Below are positions 10,393 to 20,947 of a stretch of DNA of 64,000 nucleotides, piece by piece. The stretch is from Adiantum capillus-veneris (taxonomy: Eukaryota > Streptophyta > Polypodiopsida > Polypodiales > Pteridaceae). Numbering within the stretch: position 1 is the first letter of the stretch; every line of letters begins with the position of its first letter. The position numbers and the translations under genes are program-made. The stretch spans positions 65,950,003 to 66,014,002 of the forward strand of contig CM043957.1 in the NCBI GenBank assembly GCA_014529385.2. The letters are read 5' to 3'. Under the pieces are notes generated by a model. That model saw only the letters and a list, made by a program, of their open reading frames with translations. It did not search any database and was not told the DNA's origin.

Positions 10393-11334
10393 AAAAAACT
10401 CAGCTCAAAAGAGGAGAAGTTCTGATGTTTAGATACAATTGAGCTTGGGTAAACACCAATGGCGCAAATAGCTCACACAATATGGGTAAAAGATACCAGA
10501 TACAATCACAAATTGGAGCAGAAGCTTCGCTCATAGGAGAAACTTACATAGACAAAAAAACAGAAAAAGAGTGAGGAATTTGGCAAAATGGATAGCGCCA
10601 TCACGTCCGGAACTGCGCAAAACCCCAATCTACAATGTCAAAGTGCTCAAATCCGACCTCGGATGAGTAGTTTAGGGCCAAAACAGGCTCCAAAAACACC
10701 AAAAACACACCTGCGGCTGTTCCTCCTCTCTTCTCCACGTTTTTTCTGGTATTCTCTTTGTTTTTTCAGTTCCCACACTTAGCTTTATTAGTTGGGCACC
10801 CTTGGCCTTTTAGATGACCTCAACCGTCCCCGAACAGGCCAAAATCTGACCTCGCAGTGCATAGTTGTCACCTTTTTGCATCATCCGCACACCTAGCCGT
10901 CAGTTTATCCCGATAATGCATCCCACAACCACGTGAAGTGGCCCCAAAAAGTGGTCCTCATGATGACCTTTCTGCATAAGTATCACAAGAAAACACCCAC
11001 GTCGTGTCCGTACTTCTCCGCGTGCAAGTATTGACCCCGTTCGACCTCTTGACGCCACTCGATGCCATCTGACGCACCTGTTTACCTCATGTCGTCAGCC
11101 CGTAGATAGCTTCCTCAAGAAGTTTTACATGCTACCAACTCCTCCTTATTGTAGAAAAAACACATTGGTACTGATAATAGTGAAAATCGCTGCACTATGT
11201 ACACCCTGTCCTACCTGTACACACGTGGGCCCCACGAAACCACCTGGCTATGGAAATTGGGCTATCCTTTATTCGATGCACCATGCATGTGTATGTACAT
11301 ATGCGCAATACCTTGCTCCAAAAAACTCCTGACA
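10183..11334 (-). repeat. E1 3' LTR (1152 bp)
   Basis: Begins TGTGAGCGGGATGAAAACAC and ends CTCCTGACA on the plus strand. It matches 17498-18639 almost throughout; differences are a few substitutions plus a longer AC run at 10360-10390. Open frames at 10155-10782 and 11129-11332 are inside the LTR and are not genes. Confidence 0.92.
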
Positions 11335-11362
11335 TAATTTGCCCATCCCCTAGCCTGCGAGA
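11335..11362 (-). promoter_or_regulatory. E1 polypurine tract
   Basis: The minus strand reads GGCTAGGGGATGGGCAAATTA directly before the 3' LTR, the expected place for the second-strand primer. The match to a purine tract is imperfect. Confidence 0.5.
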
Positions 11363-11521
11363 TCATTCATGATCAGCAGCAGCAAAAAGCGATATGAGAC
11401 TCGCAGCGTCACAAGTCTCCTCATCCTTCACCAACACTCCTTGATCCACATACAACTCGTCTTGCTCGACCATCATCAACCTGGCATGATACAATTTAAG
11501 ACGCAATCCATCTACCCTTGA

Positions 11522-12827
11522 CTAATGTAGAAACCCATCCAGGTTAGCCAATTGATATGTACCATTCGGGAAACACTCCACTACCTTGAAAGGGCCTTCC
11601 CACTTTATTTGAAACTTCTTTTGGAAGGTGTTGTTCAGCTTACTGTTGTAGCGCAAAACCAAGTCATGCTTCTTGATACCCTTAGTTTTGACCTTTTCAT
11701 TTATCTTTGCCAGAGCCCTATCTTGCATCTGCCCATAATGTTCCAATGCACTCATCCTATCCAGCTGAACCTCTTGTAGCTGTAAGAGCCTCTCTTTGAA
11801 TGCATCACTAGGTGCCCAAGCAACTTCTCTAACATCTTGCCCGCAGGCAACTCTACCTCCACAGGCAATAGTGCTTCCTTTCCATACACCAAATGAAATG
11901 GAGTAAACCCTAATCTTCATCTTGGCACATAAAAAAATCTAGCAGTTTAGCTCTAAAGCCAGGCCCCTTATCTGAAAGTAGCTCCAGTGGCACCCCAAAC
12001 ATGCAACATATTTCATCATACACAAATTTTTCCACATCCTTTGTAGTGATCTATTTTACTGCTATAGCCTCTGCCCATCTAGAGAGATAGTCCACTGCCA
12101 TCAAAATATAGCTTTTGCCCCTGCTTGTGATAGGTAACGGGCCTATTGCATCAATCCCCCACTTTTCAAACACATCAAACGCCATAATGGTTTTTCGTAG
12201 CTCTGGCTTCAACACTCTCTTCCCAAATGCTTGACACCTATTGCAAGACCTTCACCAATGGTGAACATCCTTGTGCAAACTAGGCCATACATACCCCTCT
12301 TGCAAAATCTTATGCAAGGTGATCTTTAGAGAAAAATGGCCACCACATGCGCCTTCATGATTCTCTTCCAACACTCTATAAAGCTCCTCTCGCCAAGGTA
12401 CACGTCTCAACACGAGATCATCCCCTTTCATGTATAAGACATTACCAATGAATTTGTACCTGTATGCTCTACGCACAAAACCATATTTCTTAGACTTCTG
12501 AATCTCCTTTGGAATGATTGCTGTTAGCAAAAACTCCTCTTCTTGAGCCAAACTTTCCCGGCCATGATAAAGAGGTAAAGTGATCCTCAACAAAAATAGC
12601 TCCCCACTCATGCCTTGAGCTGCTTCATGTGCCTCTCCATTTAGAGCACGTTCAATGTGTCTGATGCTCCATGCTTCGAAATTTTTTAACAGGCCTTTAA
12701 TTCTGAAGCACATTTCCTTCAATGAGGTGTTCTTGCTCTTCCACACACCCAGCACTTGCTTCACCACTAACAAGGCATGACCTTTTATGCTCAACCTTCG
12801 AACCCCATGCTTCAAACAAATGTGTAA
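11522..12827 (-). pseudogene. E1 second RNase H (C-terminal part) and integrase, internally deleted
   Basis: The frame at 12815-12252 holds the end of the archaeal-type RNase H (LLVVKQVLGVWKSKN; the usual GDA is GHA) and the integrase zinc region with CGGHFSLKITLHK and EGYVWPSLHKDVHHW. Across a stop, 12220-11945 gives the integrase core with GIDAIGPLP and LSDKGPGF, the first two catalytic Asp regions. The sequence then jumps to FHLVYGKEALLP, so about 70 residues including the third catalytic Glu are missing compared with E2. The C-terminal frame (11920-11522) has the GPY/F-type FQIKWEGPFKVVECFPNGTY. No chromodomain is present. Confidence 0.85.
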
Positions 12828-13619
12828 TCAGGCTTCCAGAGTAGCATATTCAGCCTCATTGTTACTATGAGCATCCAATTTGAAGCCTCTCTTGCATACT
12901 AGCTTTCCCTCTGGATCATAAAGTGCTATACCCCCTGAAGTTGCATCATGGCTCTTTCTGTATGAACCATCAAAGAACAACACATGTCCATTTTTGATAT
13001 GTGGCACTTCTTCAACTACCTTTCTCACCAACTCTTCCTTAACAATAAGGGGATTCTCCTTGTAGGTCAACAAATCAGTTAGGGTAGCCCTTGTACTATC
13101 TTCCACTAGAAAAGAGAACTCAAACTCTTGCAGCTCAATTACCCATTTCTTCACCAAATTTGACATGTTAGTACCATTAATTAACTCTTCCACAAAGGCA
13201 TAACTTGTCAAGAAAACAAAAGGTCGTGGTATCAAGTAATGACGAAATCGTCGACAAGCAAATATTACACTAGCCATCACTAGCTCTACTTCCGAGAACT
13301 TTCTCTCCGCTACCAACTTCACTCGGCTTGCACAATACACTGGCCTCATATAATGGCTGCCCTTCCACTTTTTCAATAGCATGGATCCAATGGCATCATC
13401 CCCTACTAAGGGATTTACATAAAAAACATTCTCCCAATCAGGAGCCTGCATGGCTGACAACCCCCCTAACACCTCTTTCACCTCTTGAAACACTTCTTCA
13501 CACTTGTCACCCCATTGCAATGGATCATTCTTTGCCACTTGTTGTAATGGATAAAGAATCTGAGAAGACAATGGAATAAACCTTGCCATGTACTTCACTT
13601 TGTGTATAAAGGTTTCCAA
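12828..13619 (-). pseudogene. E1 connection, RT-linked RNase H and start of second RNase H
   Basis: The 263-aa frame begins METFIHKVKYMARFIPLSSQ (RT connection). The RT-linked RNase H follows: DAIGSML, VYCASR, ERKFSEVELVMASVIFACRR and FRHYLIPRPF. The motifs that normally carry the first and third catalytic Asp read FYVNPLVG and LTSYAFV, so the domain looks catalytically dead. A second RNase H starts near residue 215 with LFFDGSYRKSHDATSGGIAL and NNEAEYATLEA, which keep the expected Asp and Glu. The frame stops there and resumes in the next segment. A dead first and a kept second RNase H is the Tat-lineage pattern. Confidence 0.85.
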
Positions 13620-14735
13620 TTGCTTCGTACTCGTAGGTGATGGAAGAAGAATAATAGACTAAACCTTATCTGGATCAGCCTCAATGCCATTTTCTTACAC
13701 CATGTGGCCCAATAACTTCACCCTTGGCTGTGCTAGATGACATTTCTTTGGATTTAGTTGTCCTCCACATTCATCATATCGAGCCAATACCATCTGCAGC
13801 TTCTCATGGTGTTCATCCTTACTGCTGTAGACACAGAAGTGGTCCATAAAAGCTTTAACACAATTGCCAATGAATGGTTCCAACACCCAATTTGCTCTCT
13901 CTTGATAGAAGGAAGGTCCATTTGAAAACCCAAATGGCAATACTGTGTAGCAATAGCAGCCCCATGCCGTAATAAAAGTGGTCTTTGTGCGGTCTTTAAG
14001 AGCAATCTTCAAATGAAAATAGCCTGAAAAACCATCACACACAGTGTACCTCTCATAACCTGCCACTGAATCCAAGATCTGATCGATGAATGGAACAGGA
14101 TATGTGTTCTTCTTAGTGGCTGCGTTTAAGGGTTTAAAATCTACACAAACTCTCCACTTCCCATCCTTCTTTGGACTGACTACAACTGGACTCACCAATT
14201 CTGTGGTCTCCACAGGGACTATGAACCCTGCCTTCAATAACTTGTCCACCTCTTCTCGCAAGGCTTCCATTTGCTCTTGACCCATCCTTCTTAGCCTTTG
14301 CCGCACTGGCTTAGCACCTTCTTTCAGCTCTATATGTATCTCTTCACCCTTGAACCCTCTGATCTCTTCATATGAAGTAATGAACAAATCAGGAAAACTA
14401 GCCAGCATGTGCAAATATATATCCTTCTCCATACCTGAGAGGTCTCCACTGATCATTTGTGTCATCAATTCCTGCTTCTTTGACAACTCAACCTTGGTTT
14501 TCATTAGCCCTTCAATCACTTCATAAGTCCCTTCGCTTTCATCTACAACCTCATTCGCAAATGCAACTAAACCAAACTCTTGGATTTCTTTGTTCATCAA
14601 AAGAAATGCAACATCAGCATCCTCATCACTGCTGGTAGTGCTATCACTGTCCTCATCTGTCACCGTGGAAGAGTCTTCATCACTAGACTCATCCTCATCT
14701 TCATAAAGCTCCTCTAATCGTTTCCTTGTGTCCAT
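13620..14735 (-). pseudogene. E1 reverse transcriptase
   Basis: The 346-aa frame (14735-13695) starts with an acidic stretch of about 60 residues, then the pre-RT segment FKGEEIHIELKEGAKPVRQ. RT motifs follow in order: SPVVVSPKKDGKWRVCVDFKPLN, here quoted only in part as KKDGKWRVCVDFKPLN, then YTVCDGFSGYFHLKIA, TTFITAWGCYCYTVLPFGFS and the catalytic box AFMDHFCVYSS. The box has His where the second Asp of xxDD should be. The frame ends at TAA (13695) right after LLGHMV, exactly where E2 also has TAA. It then continues in the same frame. Confidence 0.88.
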
Positions 14736-15689
14736 ATTATAAGCTTCTTGGTACCTGACTTTCCATAGAGGCTAATCGTACCATGTCGCCAATCTTGAAC
14801 AGCTCCCACTGCACGTAACCATGGTCTGCCCAGTATAATAGGATATGCTCCCAACCCTGCTGGCATCACATGAAAATCAACCAATGCCTTTGCATCATTT
14901 GCCTCCACTTCTAAGCTCTTTACAACACCCAAGCATTTTACTTTTTTGATGGTTTGCCAATCTGATCCGAAAACTTGACACCCCAGCCACTTTGAGACCC
15001 ATCTTCTCAACGCATGAGTGTGTTATGATGCATATTTGGGCTCCACCATCCATATAACCTTGTCCCAAATTTTTCCATTTATGCCACACATCTACTATTG
15101 GACAAATGTCTGGTAGCTCATCCATTGCCAACACCTTTACTGAACCTCTCTCTGGCTCTTTCTCCATTGGGTTAACCATCCTCTTCCACTGTCGCTTTAG
15201 CTTAGGCACCATCTCTATAAGCTTCCCAAAAGTAACATCTGCCTTCTTGCTCGTCAAATCCTCCTTCAAGTCATAGCTTAATTGCCCATCCCCTAGTGGA
15301 AAATCTGAAACATGAAACTTTCGACGAGCTCTCCTTTTCCTCTTGGCCTTGACATCCTCGCCTTCATGGCTCTTTCCCTTCTTCTTGCTAGGACCTGGGG
15401 CACTTCTTCCTTCCTTTTCCTTTGTGGTCCTCTTCCCAATAGGCATCACCAATGTATCCTCTAGCTTTGATGCCTTCTCCAAGGTGACTACACTTAGCAC
15501 TTTTGTCTTTCCCTTTTCCTCCTGGGTTAATCCACTGGTTCCTTCATCTCCCTTAATTTCGATGCCATAATCATTTCACCTAGTTAACACCTATCTTGGC
15601 AATGGATACATGTCTCCCCCCATCCTTGGTGGCTTATCACATTGCGGTCTGATGTGCCCAAACTCTCCACAATTGTAACTTGTGGGCGT
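14714..15689 (-). pseudogene. E1 zinc knuckle, pre-protease segment and protease
   Basis: After the TAG that ends the gag frame, the same frame reads SYNCGEFGHIRPQC, a CCHC knuckle with its first Cys changed to Ser. The frame 15500-14895 has a basic stretch (KAKRKRRARRK), the segment VSDFPLGDGQLSYDLKEDL shared by all Tat-like elements here, and the protease motif YMDGGAQICIIT. One frameshift near 14990 moves the protease tail to 15010-14714 (LGRPWLRAVGAVQDW), and a second near 14740 restores the frame. Protease would cut the polyprotein; these breaks prevent it. Confidence 0.82.
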
Positions 15690-16463
15690 CTACCTCCAAA
15701 ACCTACCATTTCTTTGTCCAACACCATTCCTAGGCCTTTCTTCACCTCCTGGCTGATTTGCAAACCTCCCTCGACCTTGATTATTTCCCACTTGACCTAG
15801 CATGTTTAGGCTGAGATTCTTCATCAAATCTACCACTTGCCTCATGTCTTGCCTTAGCCCATCATCTTGCACTGCTGTAGTGACCACTACTGGCATAACC
15901 TGAGGAGTAACAGAAACCACTGGTTCATGAAGAACCCCTGGCATGCGACCTTGTAAAGAGTCCATAGGTTGAAATTCAGACCTCATGGGCAAAGACTCCA
16001 CACCTAGCTGGCTCATTTTTCTCAGCTTCCACTCTTTGTTCCTTGCTACCTCTAGTGCATCTTCATATGTCCTAGGCTTCTGTGGTGCTAAGGCCTTGCA
16101 CATCCTCTCCCATGCCAATGAGAACTTACGTATGTACGCATCTACTGACTCACCTTCCTTTTGCACCAAAGCCTGTACTTCTTGCCACACTTTATCAGGA
16201 TCTTCTATCTTCACAAACTCCACTTCCAACCCATGTCGTAGATTGTCCCAACTCAACCTTACAGGTGGATCAGCCACACGCAACTCCTCTTCAAATGCTT
16301 TAGACCAAACTCGTGCATCACTCTTCAAACAAATTTGGAGAAGGCGTAACATCTGCGCAAGGTCATGAATTTGGTTTCTAATGCAGGCAACCTCCATCTT
16401 TTCCAAAAATTCTTCCACATCTTCATCACTTCTTCTATGAAACTCCGGATAAGAGAAAGCCAT
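15690..16463 (-). pseudogene. E1 gag
   Basis: The 257-aa frame starts MAFSYPEFHRRSDEDVEEF, parallel to the E2 start MAFNFLEFSGKSNES. The retrotransposon gag domain has KSDARVWSKAFEEEL and DPDKVWQEVQALVQKEGES (about residues 45-115), then RTYEDALEVARNKEWKLRKM. The C-terminal part is Gly/Arg/Asn-rich and ends at TAG just before the zinc knuckle. About 30 residues found in E2 and E5 between the gag domain and PRTYEDA are absent. Gag would build the particle. Confidence 0.85.
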
Positions 16464-16553
16464 GGCTACCCAAGCTTAATGCTTTAAGGACCTCTTCGAG
16501 CACACGTGCAAGAACCCAAAACTTTTCACTACCCAATCCCCAGAAGCTCATAT

Positions 16554-16796
16554 TTAGATAAGGACAAACACATGCACATCAAATGAGTTTTCATAGTTAA
16601 TCATCGGAATGACAACAGGCAAAGGAAATTCCAGGATCTCTCTCAATCTTCTTGGCCCAAACATAAAGACTATGCGCTGCTGGAAAAAGATCTTCATGGT
16701 CACATGAACATTAATCTGGATTCTTTGAGTTAAATGAAAAGGAGTGAACTGAGGGCCATTTTGATAATCCATTAAAGCCAACCATGAAGCTCCCAA
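16554..16796 (-). CDS. E1 leader ORF, unknown 80-aa protein conserved with E3
   Basis: The frame lies between PBS and gag and is in the same frame as gag, 90 bp upstream. It shares with the E3 ORF at 56374-56592 the pattern PFHxTxxI, KIxFQQRxVFMFGxxR, EILxxPxPVI and SFDVxxFxL over about 70 residues. I know no family with this signature. It is hydrophobic with many Phe, Val and Ile, but has no clear single membrane segment. Conservation between two diverged elements argues that it was translated and selected; that is inference. E2 has no room for it. Confidence 0.6.
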   Translation of the reverse strand: MGASWLALMDYQNGPQFTPFHLTQRIQINVHVTMKIFFQQRIVFMFGPRRLREILEFPLPVVIPMINYENSFDVHVFVLI

Positions 16797-17471
16797 GAAG
16801 GCACACCTGACTTATCCTCTGATTTTTTCCCAAATTTCAGCAGCATAACAACATAAATGGCTCAAAATACCAAAAAAACAGCCATCATAACTTGGAAAAA
16901 TTTTGGCAGAGTTTCCCCAGAAGTAGAGCAGTGTGAACCCAAAATATAGACTGTCTATGTATGCATAAACTGCCAATAATAGAACCCGAGCATCAATTAG
17001 GAATCACTAGTACATAGCCTATGGCGAGGTCATGAAAAGGGTGCTCCAGCTACCTGTAGCACCGAAAGGATATCCACATTTGAGAATCCCCCAGCTCAAT
17101 AAAACCCTCACACGAAGGCTATTGAAAATCGCGTATAGTCAAGTCTAAGAAATGACTATCTTCCAGACCAAGTCTCAGAAATGGCTGGGACTGCCAAATA
17201 CAACCAAGTATGGCTCCACAAATGCGTACAATGGAAGTTTCCACAAGTAACGTACAATCCAGCAGACGATGCGCTCAAATAGGCGCCAAGTGATGCATAC
17301 CCACAACAACTGCAAGTGACATCACTGCTGGTATATTACTGTACTCCAGCTACATGTACCTGTGTGAATCACCTGTACCTGTACTTGTCCCTGTAATCTG
17401 TAACCTGTAACCTGTAATCTATAACGTGCAACCTGTAATCCCGAATCTCGAAGCAGAAGGTACTCGAAGAA
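16797..17471 (-). other. E1 untranslated leader
   Basis: No gene. The part 16990-17290 is homologous to the leader of the copia fragment at 3838-4115. 17345-17450 is a degenerate CTGTAACCTGTAATCTGTAAC-type repeat. Confidence 0.7.
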
Positions 17472-17491
17472 GATCCTTCGTGGGGGCGCCA
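17472..17491 (-). promoter_or_regulatory. E1 primer binding site
   Basis: The minus strand reads TGGCGCCCCCACGAAGGATC, six bases inside the 5' LTR. It has the TGGxGCC start expected for pairing to a tRNA CCA end. I do not name the tRNA. Confidence 0.8.
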
Positions 17492-17497
17492 AAAGAA

Positions 17498-18639
17498 TGT
17501 GAGCGGGATGAAAACACTCACAATGCCTCTATAATGACCCGACACACACTCTTGGGAAGATACACACACACACACACACACACACTATGGGGCACCACTC
17601 GGCTTACACAACACACCTGGCCGAGACACGGAACACACCACTGGAGTGAGAGGAGAGAGACTATCCACTTGCCCACTCCACACAAACACACACACCCAAA
17701 AAACTCAGCTCAAAAGTTGAGAAGTTCTGATGTTTAGATACAATTGATCTTGGGCCAACACCAATGGCGCAAATAGCTCACACAATATGGGTAAAAGATA
17801 CCAGATACAATCACAAATTGGAGCAGAAGCTTCGCTCATAGGAGAAACTTACACAGCCAAAACAACAGAAAAAGAGTGAGGAATTTGGCAAAATGGACAG
17901 CACCATCGCGTCCAGAACGGCCCAAAACCTCAGTCTACAATGTCAAAGTCTTCAAATCTGACCTCGGATGAGCAGTTGAGGGCCAAAACAGGCTCGAAAA
18001 ACACCAAAAACACACCTGCGGCTGTTCCTCCTCTCTTTTCCACTTTTTTCTGGTCTTCTCTCTGTGTTTTCAGTTCCCACACTTGGCTTTATTAGTTGGG
18101 TACCCTTGGCCTTTTAGATGACCTCAAACGGACCCCGAACAGGCCAAAAACTGACCTCGCAGTGCATAGTTGTCACCTTTTTGCATCATCCGCACACCTG
18201 GCACTCAGTTTTTCCCAATCATGCATCCCACAACCACGTGAAGTGGCCCCAAAAAGTGGTCCTCATGATGACCTTTCTGCATAAGTATCACAAGAAAACA
18301 CCCACGTCGTGTCCGTACTTCTCCGCGTGCAAGTATTGACCCCGTTCGACCTCCTGACGCCACTCGATGCCATCTGACGCACCTGCTTACCTCATGTTGT
18401 CGGCCCGCAGATAGCTTCCTCGAGAAGTTTTACGTGCTACCAACTCCTCCTTATTGTAGAAAAAACACACTGGTACTGATAATAGTGAAAATCGCTGCAC
18501 TATGTACACCCTGTCCTACCTGTACACACGTGGGCCCAACGTAACCACCTGGCTATGGAAATTGGGCAATCCTTTATTCGATGCACCATGCATGTGTATG
18601 TACATATGCGCAATCCCTTCCTCCAAAAAACTCCTGACA
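17498..18639 (-). repeat. E1 5' LTR (1142 bp)
   Basis: Partner of 10183-11334, with the same TGTGAGCGGG and CTCCTGACA ends. It is followed by ACGT at 18640-18643. Open frames at 17426-17737, 18096-18339 and 18502-18716 lie in it and are not genes. Confidence 0.92.
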
Positions 18640-18643
18640 ACGT

Positions 18644-18960
18644 GTAGGACTAAGCGGGCTTGGCTACACAATTCAATACCTAAGAAGCTAGCTCTAATTA
18701 AGTAGCTAGCCTTCATCGATCCAAATACGGACCAATCCTAAGGGATGAAATGACTTATTACCTAAAAAATTAGTCTTAAGGGGCTAACCCTAATTAAGTG
18801 AATAGCCCAAAGCGGACAACTACATCTAATCAACATAATGTCGCTTTGTCCTAGATCGACATAACAACGCCGATCAACGATTTGCAAATTAACAAATAAA
18901 CTTAATCAAAGGTACTTGAAACCTAGCATTATAAATTTTATAATTTACACTTCAAGAGGT
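18644..18960. repeat. CTAAGCGGCTAGCC minisatellite (A2, right part) and flank
   Basis: Continuation of the array at 9641-10182 beyond E1. From about 18800 it passes into DNA with AATAGCCCAAAGCGGACAAC, GATCGACATAACAACGCC and GATTTGCAAA. That DNA is found in reverse complement at 45520-45620 in CACTA copy B. Confidence 0.75.
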
Positions 18961-19189
18961 TCTTCATATTAGCAACGCTAGCAGTGCGACCCTCAAATGT
19001 GAAAATCCACAGGGTCGCTATATTATTTGTTGCATAGCAACGCGAATAACAACGTCGATAGGGTAAAAAAATGAACGGAGAGCTCTAAAAACTCAGATCT
19101 CATATCTGGGTGCTAGCGCTCTAGCAAAACAGGTATACCTGCACCTCTCTCTATCTCTCTCTCTTCCCCCCCACTGCACACACATTGTG

Positions 19190-19233
<44 letters not shown>

Positions 19234-19278
19234 ATAAGAGGAGAAAACAAAGGGAAAGAGAGAGAGCTCCCCCCCCTC

Positions 19279-19309
<31 letters not shown>

Positions 19310-19323
19310 ACACACACATACAC

Positions 19324-19365
<42 letters not shown>

Positions 19366-20030
19366 AAAAATATAGAAAAGGAGAGAAAATATGAAATGAA
19401 ATGTTATATTAAACATCCTCAAAATCTCAAAATAATCTATGAGACCAATCGGATAAACTCCTTGTGGATCAAATATATTGTCTGCATTGTCCAAGAAAAT
19501 AGTGCATTGGTCGGTGAAGAGTTGTATGAATTACTATCTTTGTAAATAGACGTACTATGCCATATATAGATAAAGAGAGAGGGAAAGAAAGATAGATAGA
19601 GAGAGAGAAAGTCAACATAGGCTTAAGATTTAGTTTTTATATTTAAGTTAGAGTTTAGGTTTAAATTTAATATTAGACCTTTGGGATTAGGTTTACGACG
19701 CAACTCAAGATTTAAGGTTTAAAGTTGAAGAAGAGGCCCAACCAGCTCTCTCTTTTTTGTAGAGCTTAAAGGTGTTTGAAGGTAATTAGTTTTGGAATGT
19801 TCAAAGAGTAGGAAACAACACTAGTAGCTGTTGAAAGCGTTCTCCATTTGTTGAGCTTGAGTGATAGAAGAGGAAAGTGGATTACTCAGGACTTTCACAA
19901 CGTATAAACATGGCTTGTGTGTGTGTGTGTGAGTGTTTAATAGAAATTAGAGCAGTTGAAGCGGGCAACGTAGCAAGAGCAGTTTTCATTTGAAAAATCT
20001 ACATTTTTGTTATGTGTATGTGCATGCATG

Positions 20031-20085
<55 letters not shown>

Positions 20086-20330
20086 GTTAGATCTAAGATT
20101 AGATTCTAGATTTAGTTTCATTATATTAAAGTTTACCTTCAGGATTACGGTTTAAATTTAGAGCTAGGTTTATGGTGATCCCTCATTTCCTCTCCATGGA
20201 TGCGGCATTAAGTTGAAAAGCTTTCAACGGCATGATACTCAGAACAGGGGCAGCCATGCAATGTGCACATTAATCCCTTAAACAAGAAGCTCTTGTGAAG
20301 AGATGTTAAGCTGCTGTGAATTGCTATGTA
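18961..20330. other. Microsatellite-rich spacer, no gene
   Basis: Contains (GA)n at 19192-19230, a C run at 19269-19295, (CA)n at 19295-19318, and (GA)n at 19326-19362 and 20032-20081. The rest is AT-rich with GGTTTAAATTTA-type words. Nothing codes. Confidence 0.8.
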
Positions 20331-20404
20331 CAGATGAACAAGAAGCAAAGGGTTTTTGTCCACTACATGCATTGTATGTAGACGTGGGTATGTAGATCTC
20401 TTGT

Positions 20405-20515
20405 ACCCACAAATATAGGCATTCACCAATAAAGACGATATTATAACCCAATGGTTCTGATCTCCATGCACCTCTAGAACGAGGTGGGCAGGGATCTGAC
20501 ATGGCTAGAGAATTT
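20405..20515. repeat. CACTA-associated core repeat (copy C)
   Basis: Reverse-orientation copy: AATATAGGCATTCACCAATAA, then CACCTCTAGAACGAGGTG and GACATGGCTAGAGAAT. It lies about 180 bp upstream of the C TNP2 start, as expected if the core belongs to the TNP2 promoter side. Confidence 0.7.
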
Positions 20516-20561
20516 GAGGTAGTTTACAGTGTGATGTATGGTTTCTTGATTGGGAGAGATA

Positions 20562-20564
<3 letters not shown>

Positions 20565-20625
<61 letters not shown>
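20565..20625. repeat. (GA)n microsatellite
   Basis: About 30 uninterrupted GA units, between the core repeat and the TNP2 start of CACTA C. Confidence 0.95.
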
Positions 20626-20628
<3 letters not shown>

Positions 20629-20698
20629 GAAACAAAGGATTCCAATAGAAAAAAGTATAAATGTAGTGATGATCCCATAGATTTCATTGGCATTCATT

Positions 20699-20947
20699 AT
20701 GAGCAGTGACGACGATGTGGGGTTGTCCAACCGAAACGCCTATCTTTCAACAAGGATCTTATGTCCTTGTAGTCAATGCAAATATGTTGTGTGATGGACA
20801 AGACGCGTTTCTTTGTAGCACGTTTGCAAATTTGGCAAGTTTGATCCATCTATTATAGATTGAGTTGTTGCCAATTATAGCTCATCAGACTCTGACACTG
20901 GCCAACCGGCAACAATCTTGCAACCCAATAGACATGTTCGCAGACGT
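20699..20947 (+). pseudogene. CACTA C TNP2 transposase, N-terminal exon
   Basis: From ATG at 20699 the frame reads through ILCPCSQCKYVV, the Cys motif of the transposase-associated domain that begins TNP2 proteins, then KFGKFDPSIID. Three stops are in frame. The exon is cut at ACGT by element E2, and the same frame resumes at 28097 (FVDVAFDSLEGDH). That shows E2 landed inside this gene. Confidence 0.7.

Larger units (their letters stand above)
10183..18639 (-). mobile_element. E1: Tat-type Ty3/gypsy LTR retrotransposon, complete but defective
   Basis: The element is 8457 bp on the minus strand. It has LTRs at 17498-18639 (5') and 10183-11334 (3'), a PBS at 17472-17491, a leader ORF, gag, protease, RT, an RT-linked RNase H, a second RNase H, integrase, and a purine-rich tract. 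It is flanked by ACGT on both sides (10179-10182 and 18640-18643). The order and the extra RNase H place it in the Tat lineage. Apart from two compensating frameshifts in protease and a break in integrase, gag-pol is one frame with scattered stops. It is inserted in the minisatellite of CACTA A2. Confidence 0.9.

Noticed and set aside
10155-10782. Open frames with His/Thr repeats in the E1 LTR
   Set aside because: They translate the AC microsatellite and antisense LTR sequence; the matching frames recur in the other LTR.
13328-13579. Plus-strand open frames inside E1 and E2 coding regions
   Set aside because: They are antisense shadows of gag-pol; the minus-strand frames carry the conserved motifs.
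17472-17491. tRNA-like sequences at the primer binding sites
   Set aside because: Only the complement of a tRNA 3' end is present; no cloverleaf or A and B boxes are seen, so no tRNA gene is called.
19093-19325. Open frames rich in Ser-Leu and Gly
   Set aside because: Pure translations of GA, C and CA microsatellites.
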